From Hemicentrotus pulcherrimus (Eukaryota; Echinodermata; Echinoidea; Camarodonta; Strongylocentrotidae): a stretch of 17,440 nucleotides of DNA. Positions 1 through 10,243 of the stretch are shown here, piece after piece. Each line of letters begins with the position of its first letter. The first letter of the stretch is position 1. Location of the stretch: positions 145,225 to 162,664 of the forward strand of contig BEXV01000823.1 in the NCBI GenBank assembly GCA_003118195.1. Reading direction: 5' to 3'. The notes beneath the pieces are model-generated. The model had not been told where the DNA came from, searched no databases, and was given only the letters and a program-made list of their open reading frames with translations. The position numbers and the translations under genes were made by a program.

Positions 1-1526
1 TTTAGATGTGTAAACATATAAATCATTCTTCAAAAGGCAACTTTGCCTAAATGGGTCGTATTGCATTTCTCTAGTAAACTTTGTGTAGCCCTTCTTAACA
101 AAATTGTTATTTTTAGCTTAGTAGCCAGAGCCCCCTCCCCCATCAATTGCATCATTCCATCTTATCAACAACTCAAATGGATAAGAAGTAAAGTTGTTGT
201 TAAAGGAAACCTTAAATTATATCAACTAATTCAAATTTATTATTTTTAGGTCCGAAAAACAGATACCTTTGCTGAACAATCAATGGGACTTATTATACAA
301 ATCAAGATTATTTAAGTATCATTCAAACTTTTTGTTTAAAGAGCAAACCACACATTGCAGGCCTTAATCGGGTCTCATATTTCCCCCTCAATGAACTGAT
401 CGGTTTTCTTGAAAATAATGACATCAATTTAAGCTTACAATGTACATGGGTGTCCCCAAAGAGCAACTTTTGAATTCACTAATGATAAATGACTGAATCA
501 AATTAATTGCATGAGCCATTACTGCTATTCCTATAAAATTAATTGCCCATTTTCTGTATTCCCACATAGATCAATCAGTATGTCTATATGGTGAATTGGC
601 CATTTGTCATCTCTTAATGATTAACAGATAGGGAAAACATGGAATGGGAATGACGTAGAATCACCAAAGTAACAGATACCATGCTTTGGAATGGGGACAT
701 TTCTACTCTGGTAATCCTTTTGTGATGTCAAAGACCTGGTCCCATTCAAAGGACCATAAATGGGAGAGGAATGGGCAAACAATAGACCAAGCCAACAAAT
801 CAATATGACCTCCTCCCCTCTCCATACCTACTCAGTCCCAAGCTAGCTCGCTCTCCAAGCATTGCACAGCCCCACAATAGGATATGTGTGCAATAAGCGG
901 ATTGTGCAGGTCGTATTCACCCTTGTTGTTAAAACACAGGCTTAGTCATGTCAATGACTAGTCCAAACCTACCAAAGCAAGGTTTAATGTTGCTTTGTTC
1001 CACCAATTTATTTCCTCAATAGCTAATCCATACTGTACCCATTCATTCCCTGCCAGAGGTGTTAAACTTTTGTATAATCCAGACAAAACTCTGGTCCTTG
1101 AAAGACAGACAATGCATGGCCTTTTTGTCCTCTTTGAAGAAGTGCAGGTACATGGATTGATTGATGAACAATGGCATCACTGGAGAATGTTTTCACATGG
1201 TTATTGATTATATCAGTGCCACATCCAATGGGGTAGACAATCTGAAGGACTCTCTATGCTTCTTCTAACAAAACAAGAATACCTAATGGACATGACCAAG
1301 GAAATGATCATGCATGCATAGTGTTGGGACTCTTGGGAGTAAGAACCAAAAAAGTCGTTTACTACCAAGTCATACTCATAGTGATATGTGTGCAGAAAGT
1401 GAAATTACATTATTTTTTGCACATGACACTATAGCCACATTTCATATACCCTGAACAAGCCACGATGAATAAACATTGTTATATTGAGATTTCATAAGAT
1501 AATATTAAGGACTAAACCTAATATCT

Positions 1527-1551
1527 GAAAGAAAAGAAAAGAAAAGAAAAA
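1527..1551 (+). repeat. (GAAAA)n microsatellite
   Basis: One GAAA followed by four GAAAA units in an AT-rich context. Simple sequence. Confidence 0.95.
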
Positions 1552-1909
1552 TATGGACAGACGGTGTAGAAATTGACATTAAAAAAGAAATATTAAATAT
1601 ATCCAAGTCCACTTTGTAGCATTCATGCCGCAGAGTCATTCCTCATCTCATGCCATCATATACATGTATAAATGCAAGACGTATGATATGAATGAAACTC
1701 CTCACCTAACATTAACCATAAAATAACAAACCTCTGCCGCTTGAGTTATCCATTTACAACACATCCCATCCTCCACAAATCACTTCCCTTTCATCACTAA
1801 TTAAAATCCCATCCCATCCCATGTGAGACAATCCGTTCAGTGGCCCATAAAATCATGCTCAATATTTCACAAAGTGATCATCGTTAAATTATCATTCTTC
1901 CAGAAGGGT

Positions 1910-1945
1910 AAGGACCTTGTGTTTATTAATTTGTGCAAGGTCCTT
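1910..1945. repeat. Perfect 10-bp inverted repeat with 16-nt spacer
   Basis: AAGGACCTTG at 1910-1919 and its exact complement CAAGGTCCTT at 1936-1945, separated by an AT-rich spacer. A transcript would fold into a short hairpin. It is too short for a typical miRNA precursor. Confidence 0.85.
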
Positions 1946-2396
1946 TTGATTAGTATGGCAGTAATGCACCAAACCTGGAGGGCGAAATAATATTGTTAAG
2001 CCAAGGGCAGCAGAGCGTGCCAGACAGAGCTCTATTGAGCGTGATCTGAACACAGTTCCTTGCATTTTCTAAAGGCTCCTCCGTTTATCAAGCATCAGCT
2101 TCACTTCCTTCATCTTCATACCTCGCTAAATTTTAAATTAATTTTTCGGCCATTTGCGGTTATTGTCATGTGACCCCTACATGTAGCTGAATCTACAATA
2201 TAAACAAAAATTACATAACAAATTTAAAGAGGGAAGGGGTAGGGGTGATGTTTTACAACCGTACAGGATCATTCATGTTAAAATAACCTAAATGATGATC
2301 CCAGTTATTGTATCAAATCTCAATGTTAACATCATTTCTGTTATCCTCCTAAGAGACTGTTTTAATGACTTTTAATGACTCTTTGGGAGTGTCAAG

Positions 2397-2437
2397 CATC
2401 TTTTTTCTTTCTTTTTTTTCTTCTTCTCTTCTTCTCA
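2397..2437 (+). repeat. Polypyrimidine tract ahead of the candidate exon
   Basis: T-rich run with regularly spaced C, passing into CTT repeats, then further CT-rich sequence up to the acceptor at 2542. It could serve as a splicing tract for the candidate exon, but it is also ordinary simple sequence. Confidence 0.7.
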
Positions 2438-2542
2438 AACACCTCATGCTTGTTGTCTCTGATATCCATTTTTTCCTTTGCTTCTTTCTCCTTTATCTAC
2501 CTGTTTGTTTAGATGGCATTCTCCAGTATCTACCTTCTTCAG

Positions 2543-2791
2543 TGCCATGACTGTGCCAAGAATACCTCTCAATAAAAAGTGGGCAGGAGAGCACTTATTC
2601 AATTTGAGGAAATCTGTGCCCAGTATGGGTGCAAGCGTGGCCCAGGGGAGGCAACCCTGCACCCAGCAGGGAAGAAGCTACTCCGAGCATGCTACAGACA
2701 AACCTCTAGCTCTGCAGGCATATGCTGCTGTCAAACAGCACCGTAAGGCCTACAAGATATGGATGCCACTTAAAAGAAATTAGATTCACAG
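2543..2791 (+). CDS. Candidate exon of unknown protein (C-terminal, 79 codons, stop at 2781-2783)
   Basis: Seen: a pyrimidine-rich tract ending CTTCTTCAG at 2542, then an open frame from 2544 (A-M-T-V-P-R-I-P-L-N...) to TAG at 2781-2783, then CACAG|GTACTT at 2791. Only this frame is open; the other two stop within about 30 bases. GC content and codon variety are visibly higher than in the flanks. The peptide is basic, with GEHLF, QGRSYSEH, AYAAVKQHRKAYK and the C-terminus KIWMPLKRN. I do not recognise the family. It could be the last coding exon of a plus-strand gene nested in or overlapping the Nova intron, a cassette exon with a premature stop (249 nt between the two splice sites), or an old transposon fragment. 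No polyadenylation signal is obvious just after the stop. It is oriented against Nova, so it is not a Nova exon. Confidence 0.33.
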
Positions 2792-4285
2792 GTACTTTGT
2801 TAAGATCATATATCATAAGGAAATGTCTAATGTTTCAGTTTTCTACATTTTATTTTACATTTCTACTCTATCCCTTGAACTAAATGACACACTATAGATT
2901 CCAATATCTATCTAGCTGTTCATACGTGTACAAATGTTCACAAAAACAACCCAGATACAACTTACACAGATGTACATGTAGTTGTCATAACTGAAACCAA
3001 ATTTGTACATTCTTGTTCATAAATTATAGACTATGCACATGCATCCAGTACTCATTCACATTTTATCCCAAGTTAAAAACAAAATGGGTCAGCTTCACCA
3101 GAGGCATACTTATTCTATGTATCATGCACTTTAAGACAGGCATGCATCCAAAAGTATTATGTAAATGGACTTTCAGAAAAGAGGTGGCCCTCTCCCATCC
3201 ATGTTTCATTCACAAAATGGTGAAATATGAAGAGTGGCATCATTAGCATGCAAAGGAAGATGGTAGGCATCACTCAAGTCTTGCAACTCAGAGCATGCCA
3301 GCTCTCAGTCTTTCTCAGAATACTAATCCAAAATCTTGATGAATTAAATCAGCAGACAGGATCATTTGAATGTCATTACAGACAATCAAGTTCGAGATAG
3401 GAATAGAAGGCTCTGCTACAATAGAGACATACATGTATGCATCATCTGTTGGAAAGATTGTAGAGATACATTGCCATCTTGATTATATCACTTGCACCAG
3501 ATGTGTTGATATTGCAAGTGTTCTCTGGATGCCATAGGAGACTTAAATAATCTGTATAATAATATTCTTTCTACACCTACATGTACATGAATCGCAAGCT
3601 GGTAATAATTTTATATTGACTGTCAATTCTGTCATCTGATCTGTCACATTAGTGTCACCTACTCAGATTTAAATCTCAATAATCAAATTATTTTCAAAGA
3701 CTAATTACACAATTTCCCCAGAAAATTAAGAATTTCGACAATTTAATGAGATGAAACTGGGAGCTTGTGTCAGATAAGTACTTTCTTCGTGCATCACATT
3801 TGATTCATCAGTTTAAATAAATTGTTGACACCATATTCTCTCTCCGCTACAGGTACATGATGCTGATGTTGCCATCAACTCTTTCTAATTAAGAGATAAA
3901 GTCACATGCATGCTACTGATCCCCCATTCCCAATGAGGAATTGGGTTGCCTTGCCCATTTAATTAAATATGCATGGCTGTGATTTGACGAGGAACACCAT
4001 CGCCATCGTGGTGCGAGAGAGCGCCAGGGTTCCCGCGTTCCATGCGATGCCATTGCCAGACACGGCTTATTGACCAAGCATGTGTGGGTGGAATGAGTCC
4101 TAGTTGGAGCGCTGTTCGAACACCTAACAGAGACATACAGCAAATGGAAGATAGCATCTTCCAAGTAATGGAGGAAACAGACTATTCATTTCTCCATCAC
4201 AGTTTCTTGATTCACGTTCATGGGTAATACTTCTTTGTTAAGTCTTCTCAGTGGTGGAGTCGATTCAGGACTTGATGCCTATCAT
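2792..4285. other. Non-coding stretch, presumed Nova intron 1
   Basis: No gene seen. TACATGTA occurs at 2973, 3430 and 3578. An 8-bp inverted repeat CACTTGCA/TGCAAGTG (3489-3496, 3513-3520) also has a 16-nt spacer. A 12-bp AT palindrome lies at 3957-3968, followed by a GC- and CpG-richer patch (3985-4115). Frames on both strands of that patch are short and mutually overlapping, with no known motif. Confidence 0.5.
3957..3968. promoter_or_regulatory. ATTTAATTAAAT palindrome beside an ATATGCAT octamer-like site
   Basis: Perfect 12-bp palindrome containing the homeodomain core TAATTA, followed at once by ATATGCATGG, which is POU/octamer-like. Factor binding is inferred from core motifs only. 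Confidence 0.25.
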
Positions 4286-4379
4286 AATAGTACACTTCCA
4301 CTATGTTATGAATGGTATTGGGAATTTCTTGTAATAGTACATATCCACCATCCAATGAACAATATTGGGAATGTCTTTT
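4286..4379 (+). repeat. Two-copy 47-bp tandem repeat
   Basis: Copy 1 is 4286-4332 and copy 2 is 4333-4379. They match at 36 of 47 positions (about 77%) with no gap, sharing AATAGTACA at the start and TATTGGGAAT near the end. GATAGTACAAAC at 4386 may be the eroded start of a third copy. Confidence 0.8.
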
Positions 4380-4385
4380 AGAGAG

Positions 4386-6592
4386 GATAGTACAAACCTA
4401 TTCATCTCCATCTACCTAAATAAGATTGAGAAGGTACAACTGGAGAGGATATTCAGACTTTGTGCTTAGGTGAAATCAACATTGTTGAAGCGCATGTACT
4501 TTTAACTAATTATTAATGCCCTTTTTGTCTGCCAGCACTGAGATAATAATCTTCATACACCAGACTTGGTTAACTCATTTTCATTGAGAATAAGATGTGC
4601 GAACGAAGGGGGGAGCGAAGGGGGAAATGATTCCACTTGAAATCCAGCCTAACTATTTAGGGTAGATTCTTTCACCTACTACAGAATAGATATATCCAAG
4701 TTTGACTGTCACCTCCTGAATTTCAGATAAACAAAAGAGGAGTGCAAGATTTTATGATTGCAGGCAGTTGGATCATTCATCATGTATACTGAAGACAAAA
4801 GTTTATTTTCACAGGGCTGAAGGAATGAGCTTCCACCTATTCTCAGGGCCCCTGGTGGGTAAAAAACATATGTTGAGGTCACCTTCAGAAAAAGATGAAT
4901 GATGCAGAGCCAGAAAGGATTGGTGATTGATATGGTGAGAGAGCTAGCTAGCGATAGAGCTAGGGTAAAGACACCCACCCATCCATCACTAGAATTGTAA
5001 GGAGGTAGAAGAGGGTTGAACATATTTAAAACATGTGCATGTTCCTCATCATTTATCTTGAAAGACAGGAAAATATTACAGTTTTAAACTAAATACACAG
5101 TACAACATTCAATGATTTTATGCATAGACAAAGCCCAAATCAGCACTTCTACTGACAGGTATGTTTCAAATAAATCAGTCAGAATTACAATTAAATAAAA
5201 CACTTCCCTTTAAATAATAGATGCCTGTCAAATAACCACAACAAAATGCAATTTACAATCGGCTTGTATTTGCTGAATAATTTCAAATAAGCCAGCATAT
5301 CTTCTATCAATATTAGCAATAGCAAAGGGAGCCATTGTTTATTTCCACCTGCATGTACATGTACTCCTTCCCCCCCTCCTCCTCCCTGATTATTAGCCTT
5401 TAATGTTCCCTGACATAAATACATGTTCAATACATGTAAACATATATGACTTGGCATGATCTCATAATGCCACATAAATACCCCTACGTTCACGGTTCTC
5501 GCTTGAGCTAGTTCATGTACATGTATATACATGTCCTCTACATGAGGTACTTGTGGGTCTAATCCAGATCATCAAGATCTTGAAATTCAATCCCCATGGG
5601 AACGCATGACAGAGCTAGGCATGAACTATGTTGATCCTCTTTTTCTTTCACCCAACATGGGACTAGGTACATACTACACTACTACCCGCTCTAAAGGGTA
5701 ATGTATGCAAGTACATTTGGGTGGCCCTCAGGAATGTGCAGGTCGATTTGCAGAAAAACACCTATTTTGCACCCATTTAAATACATTGAATTGATCAAGG
5801 CCTACGAATATGCTGGAGTTTGTTTCCACTGGATGAGATCTACAAAATTGCATTGTCAGGATTTGTAAGTCATGAAAAAAATTCTTCATAAACTGAATTA
5901 TAAAATATGAAGTATTGCAACGGAGCAGCTTTCAAGCAGTAAATACTTTCCTTCAACACAAGCTAATCCAATGGTCAGCAGACTGAGCAGAGGAATCAAC
6001 AACTTCAAAGTTATTTTGACGGGTTATTCACCCACGTTGCATTGACCCATTGAGTCTCAGTTGAATCTTTTCACTTCATTTCATGATGACAATAGAAGTA
6101 AGAGGAAGAAGTGCCAATAGAAAATATTGAAGCTCTTTACAATTTTAACAATGGTGGTTTTCTTCTATGCAGACAGTACTTCATATATCAATGAAGTGGC
6201 TTCTAGATTCCAAAGTTCACTGTAATACAATCGAAAGCTGCCTTTACTATGTATGTTGTGCTACTTATTAAGACCTTTCTATGAATTCATATTCAGGATC
6301 ATAATTGTATACTGTATAGGCATATTTTAAATGAAGATTATGCATCCCCAAACTTAAGAATTGGGGAAACATATCATCTTTTTAATCTTGTAAAGGGTTA
6401 TCGTTACAAAAAAGATAATGCCACAGATTAATTATGAATACATATATCAAGATTTCGACTAAACAAAGCAATGAGAGAAGTGACTCTCGATTTACTCCAG
6501 TATTATTGAGTTTAAATGAGGTGCTCTGACACTTTTAATCTTGTATCCAGTATTTAAATAGAATGCAAGAGCAATCTTAATATGAATGTAGG
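4386..6592. other. Non-coding stretch, presumed Nova intron 1
   Basis: No gene seen. The longest frames (4709-5023 and 5191-5532 on minus) show no family motif and are read as chance. Contains TACATGTA at 5356, 5431 and 5518, a C7-TCC block at 5370-5393, and CTAGCTAGC near 4945. The remainder is AT-rich and unremarkable. Confidence 0.5.
5370..5393 (+). repeat. C-run with TCC repeats and TGATTAT tail (copy A)
   Basis: C7 then three TCC units then CTGATTAT. The same arrangement with two TCC units recurs at 8804-8824. The shared 3' part suggests a common repeat family or parallel growth of simple sequence. Confidence 0.5.
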
Positions 6593-6603
6593 GGTGTGTG
6601 GGT

Positions 6604-6635
<32 letters not shown>
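6604..6635 (+). repeat. Poly(G) run of 32
   Basis: Uninterrupted G32 preceded by GGGGTGTGTGGGTGG and followed by AAAAC and an N at 6641. Run length in an assembly is unreliable, and the N marks low read quality. It can form G-quadruplex structures. The proline-rich minus-strand frames across it are artefacts. Confidence 0.9.
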
Positions 6636-6636
<1 letters not shown>

Positions 6637-6858
6637 AAACNCTCATGGAAATGCAATAATTGTTCACACTGAGACAGACTGAGAAGACGTAGTAGCTCTC
6701 CCAGCGCTCCAATAAAAGTACACAAAATTGAATCAACCTACATCCAGGAGGCAACACAGCCAGAATAAATAAACGACATGGGCAATGATCAAGATTCGCT
6801 TGGAGACAAAAACTGAGAAACTTCTGCTCTCTTGAGTTCTCTGGAAGGTACATATTCA

Positions 6859-6918
6859 GTGTTTTCTTTGTCTTCCCAAGGAGGTACCAGCACCTCCTTG
6901 GTCTTCCAAAGAAAGCGT
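6859..6918 (+). repeat. 60-nt imperfect foldback (12 bp + 5x5 internal loop + 10 bp, 6-nt loop)
   Basis: Inner stem CCAAGGAGGT (6876-6885) pairs perfectly with ACCTCCTTGG (6892-6901) around ACCAGC. Outer stem 6859-6870 pairs with 6907-6918, eight Watson-Crick pairs TTTCTTTG/CAAAGAAA plus a GC pair and GU pairs. A symmetric TCTTC/TCTTC internal loop separates the stems. The GU pairs favour plus-strand RNA. The arms of about 27 nt resemble a small RNA hairpin, but the large internal loop and tiny terminal loop are poor for a miRNA. Confidence 0.6.
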
Positions 6919-7670
6919 CAATAGCTACTCAATGTTTTGGCTGTAAGACTTTAGTATTTCATCTAGTGCCATTTACTGGCCACTTGGCCTGTATTTTTCT
7001 TCAGGCTGAAGCATTGAAATGTCAGCATCTTCATCCAATTTGGCTTTCATAAAAAAAAATTTTTAAAGAGTTTAATAAAATAAAATGTTGCTAGTAACTT
7101 TAATATCCAACCAGTTTGTATGTTCATACAAGTAGATTTGAAGATAGACAGCAGCCTTGTACGAGAAATGAGATATTTTTAGAACTACATGAATCCTTTA
7201 TAAAGAATCACCTACAGCAAAGCAAGATATTTCTCAATTGGATTTAATATTGTGCAATTTGGCACATTATCAGATAATCCCTAAGAATATTAGAGGCAAT
7301 ATTGTCCATATAATGTGGCTTTGCCTCCTACAGTCCAGAGGGTATTATAACCATGGCATATTTATAAAATACATATTTCTCAAATAAACTACATTGCATA
7401 CCAGTACCGGTATATCCGTTTGCCAAAAAGGAACGCGACTGCCTAATGAAAATTAGGATGCCTCCAGAATCATTAAACCTATCCTTTTATTGTTTTAATG
7501 GAAACATGTCTTTTTCTTTCCTTTTTTACATAGATGTTCACAGAAACATCTGAACTCAGTGAATTTTCCTAGTGCCTTGTAGTGGCTAGATTTTCACAAT
7601 CTGAACAACACGCCCCTTTTGACTAGGCCATTGCACTGGAACCAACTATTATTGACTGGCAAGCGCAAAC

Positions 7671-7684
7671 ATCAATTAATTGAT
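7671..7684. promoter_or_regulatory. ATCAATTAATTGAT palindrome (homeodomain-dimer-like)
   Basis: Perfect 14-bp palindrome built of overlapping AATTA cores, the form often bound by paired homeodomains. Function is inferred from motif shape only. Confidence 0.25.
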
Positions 7685-8520
7685 ATGGCTGTGCTGCATG
7701 GATGTGTGGACAGAAAGGAAAATCAATTTGCTTCCCATATTTTCCAGTTAATGACAAACTAGTATTAATCAGCACCTCTATCTCAATCTAGATTGTCAAT
7801 GAATAATTTGTCTCTTTGGAGCCAGAAGGTCATTAACTCATACATGTACTGTATCACAAAGCATGGACCTAATAGAAAGTAAACACCATTTTGGTTCTGA
7901 ACAGCTGAATTAAACTTCTAGACTATGTTAGTGTTTCTCATATCAAATATAATGTTATCTCATGAGGGGACTAATGTATTTTTTCTTCTCTCCCTGTTTT
8001 ATCACAAACAAACATGGACTTACTTATTTGGAGCATAAGATTCTATATAGTGCACAACATGTGGCTTATCTTTTATACAAATAGCAATTTGGTCCATAGT
8101 TCCTCTTTCAAAGCCATCTTGGATAATCATTAACCAGCTTGGAGGGAGGGAGATTGCTGACTTTGAATTTATTCCATAGGTGCCAAAATGTACCAGCATA
8201 ATTGTATAGCCATGGAAGGTTTACAGTTTACACAACTTGGCTGTGTAACCTCATGATGCTCAACATAATAGTTTAGCATTGTGGTATACAGTGCATACAG
8301 ATGTATGTAGTAATGAATCATTTACTAACTACACACCCTGGCTCTGTATTTAGATCTTGATACATGTATCAGGTTGCCATATGGTTGCATGTGTCGATGA
8401 AAAACATATTGAATTTCCACCATAATACCTCTCCACAGACAGTAACTTGTACAGTAACTTAGCATGCAACAAGTATATACTCATATCAATACATGTGGAC
8501 AGGCTCCAATAAGCATATGG

Positions 8521-8544
8521 ATGAAATATTCATTAATATTTCAT
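8521..8544. repeat. Perfect 10-bp inverted repeat with 4-nt loop
   Basis: ATGAAATATT (8521-8530), loop CATT, AATATTTCAT (8535-8544). An AT-rich cruciform or hairpin-forming site. Confidence 0.85.
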
Positions 8545-8782
8545 ATGGACAAGCCTGACCCCTTAGCATGCTCATGTAGCAAAAGTGGACCTGTTTAATC
8601 GTTTTATGCATACTTTTTAAACAAAAGTTCCTCTTGACAACTAAATAGCCAAGTGTAGGCTTGCTCTAAATAGCAACAACTAATTTATGCAAAGTGGATC
8701 TCATCAATTATTGTAAAACAAGTTAACAGGTTTATTGGAAATAACAAAACAAAAGGCACATGGACTGTTTTCTAGTTATTCT

Positions 8783-8824
8783 CCCCCCCCCCCCCCCCCC
8801 NNNCCCCCCCTCCTCCCTGATTAT
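8783..8824 (+). repeat. Poly(C) run with assembly Ns and TCCTCCCTGATTAT tail (copy B)
   Basis: C18, NNN at 8801-8803, then C7-TCCTCC-CTGATTAT. The three Ns show that the run length is unresolved. The tail matches copy A at 5370-5393 apart from one TCC unit. Confidence 0.8.
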
Positions 8825-10156
8825 GTTGAGCCTAGGAAACTTACAATAGTGTGTACGTGCAATGATAAAACCTATATAGAGTTTGGAGTGAAATCATATA
8901 ACCAGCTGTAATAATCTTGAAATGGCTCCAGATTTCTTGTCCTAGTTTAGTTAGAACTCTTAAGTGGTATACAGTAGTTAGAGAAATAAAATCTTATTTC
9001 CTCCCATAGAAACTATCCAACTTGTGTTGATTTTGAGTTTGAGAAAGCAATGGCACCGTGAATACTATAGATTCACATCACGGTCTCCTACAAATATGCT
9101 TCCTGTTTTCGAAATGATTTCCGATGGCTGGCATGCCACCATGACTTGAAATTTCCTTTCTCTTTTTCTCCCATAGTTCAGCTGTAAGTCATCATTCAAC
9201 CTTCAACCAAGACCCTGGGGTTCAGCCTCCTAAATACTGGAAAGTAAATATTACACAAGCATATTAAACGATGTCTGTATCAGCAATCTTTGACTGTAAA
9301 AAATATGGAGAATCTGCATCATAGTTGACATCAATAAAAATTGGCTAGGGTAGAGACCAGAAGAGAAGAAAACAGTAAGAGAGAAGAATAAAGACTCAAG
9401 AGGGTGTATCATGTACAGTAGCCGGTAGAACTGAATTAATAATAAGAAATGCAGAATGAGAGATTCAAACGTGTCACATGTAAGCTGCACTACAGTACAG
9501 GCCCAAATGTATTTAAGCTTGTCCCTCAACAAAATCATTAGAAAAAAACTACACTACCACTACCCGTTATCTAGAGTCATTGTAAGCCTACATGTAGGCT
9601 ACAGTGTACATGTACATGTAGGTTATAGTTCAAGCTTCAAGTGTTAGCTAATATACAAAGCTGCAAACTGATTTGTAGCTTGTGCTCTTGTCGAATCTCT
9701 TTTTTTTGGATCAATAAGGAGAGGCATCGTGATGAATTAACAATGAAATTCCACCAAACTCAAGTCATCATAGCATAATCACAGTTATTGTGAGCAGACA
9801 ACAGAGATTATGGATTCTTATTGTGCCCTCTCCATAGGGGATAAAAAGGTCATTGTGAAGACATCAATATTGTTGCACACTACCAAACTGCCTTGTATTG
9901 ATTTTCCTATGTACGCAATTGCGGTTGAGCCCTGCTCAGTAGCTTTGGATGAAAGCAACAGTAAAACAACCTGCTGCATTCTATATAACTGTGAAAGGTA
10001 ATAGACTAGACGGGTTAGTTGTTAATCCTAACACGTTCTACTCTCAGCATGTGCGAACCCTGTGAACTCTCACAACTCAGCCATGGTGAAGGGTTGAACC
10101 GCCTTATAAACCTTTATATCATATCATTATTTGTTATTTTATTCATTAACGTGGTC
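8825..10156. other. Non-coding stretch, presumed Nova intron 1
   Basis: No supported exon; frames near 9251-9538 and 9810-10001 show no family features. Holds the TACATGTA cluster at 9585-9620 and, at 9177-9183 on plus, seven bases between a strong acceptor-like tract and GTAAGT. Confidence 0.5.
9585..9620. repeat. Palindrome cluster with three TACATGTA
   Basis: AGCCTACATGTAGGCT (9585-9600) is a perfect 16-bp palindrome. Four bases on, TGTACATGTACATGTA (9605-9620) holds two overlapping TACATGTA units. This is the densest point of the window-wide TACATGTA excess. Confidence 0.85.
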
Positions 10157-10243
10157 TTTTTTTTTTCTTTTTTTTTTTTTTTGGGGGGGGGGGGGGGGTG
10201 GTTTTTTTTTTTTTTTTTTTTTTTTTTTGGTAGGGGGGGGGGG
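10157..10243 (+). repeat. Alternating T-run/G-run block
   Basis: T10-C-T15, G16-T-GG, T27, GGTA, G11. Repeated poly(T)-poly(G) blocks are unusual simple sequence, possibly expanded or misassembled. The adjoining frame (FFFFGGGG) is an artefact. Confidence 0.9.

Larger units (their letters stand above)
1..2396. other. AT-rich non-coding stretch, presumed distal part of Nova intron 1
   Basis: No conserved coding frame or splice-bounded exon found; the 60-70 codon frames here have no recognisable content. Holds an (AAAAG) microsatellite, a TCCCA triplication near 1806-1820, a perfect hairpin at 1910-1945 and TACATGTA at 1661 and 2178. The piece at 1960-2100 is somewhat richer in GC and could be a regulatory or conserved element, but nothing specific is visible. 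Confidence 0.55.
6919..8782. other. AT-rich non-coding stretch, presumed Nova intron 1
   Basis: No coding signal. Contains the palindrome ATCAATTAATTGAT (7671-7684), TACATGTA at 7841 and 8361 (the latter within the 12-bp palindrome GATACATGTATC) and the hairpin at 8521-8544. Confidence 0.5.

Noticed and set aside
995..1207. 70-codon plus-strand frame (MFHQFISSIANPY...)
   Set aside because: No splice boundaries, family motif or compositional shift that would support coding.
4100..4125. GTTCGAAC word as a tRNA B-box (possible SINE head)
   Set aside because: No matching A-box at proper spacing and no cloverleaf can be drawn.
6492..6853. Proline-rich minus-strand frames
   Set aside because: Created by the poly(G) run and interrupted by an N.
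9177..9183. Seven-base plus-strand microexon between a strong pyrimidine tract with CATAG and GTAAGT
   Set aside because: No plus-strand gene supports it and it is antisense to the Nova intron. The acceptor-donor pairing is probably chance.
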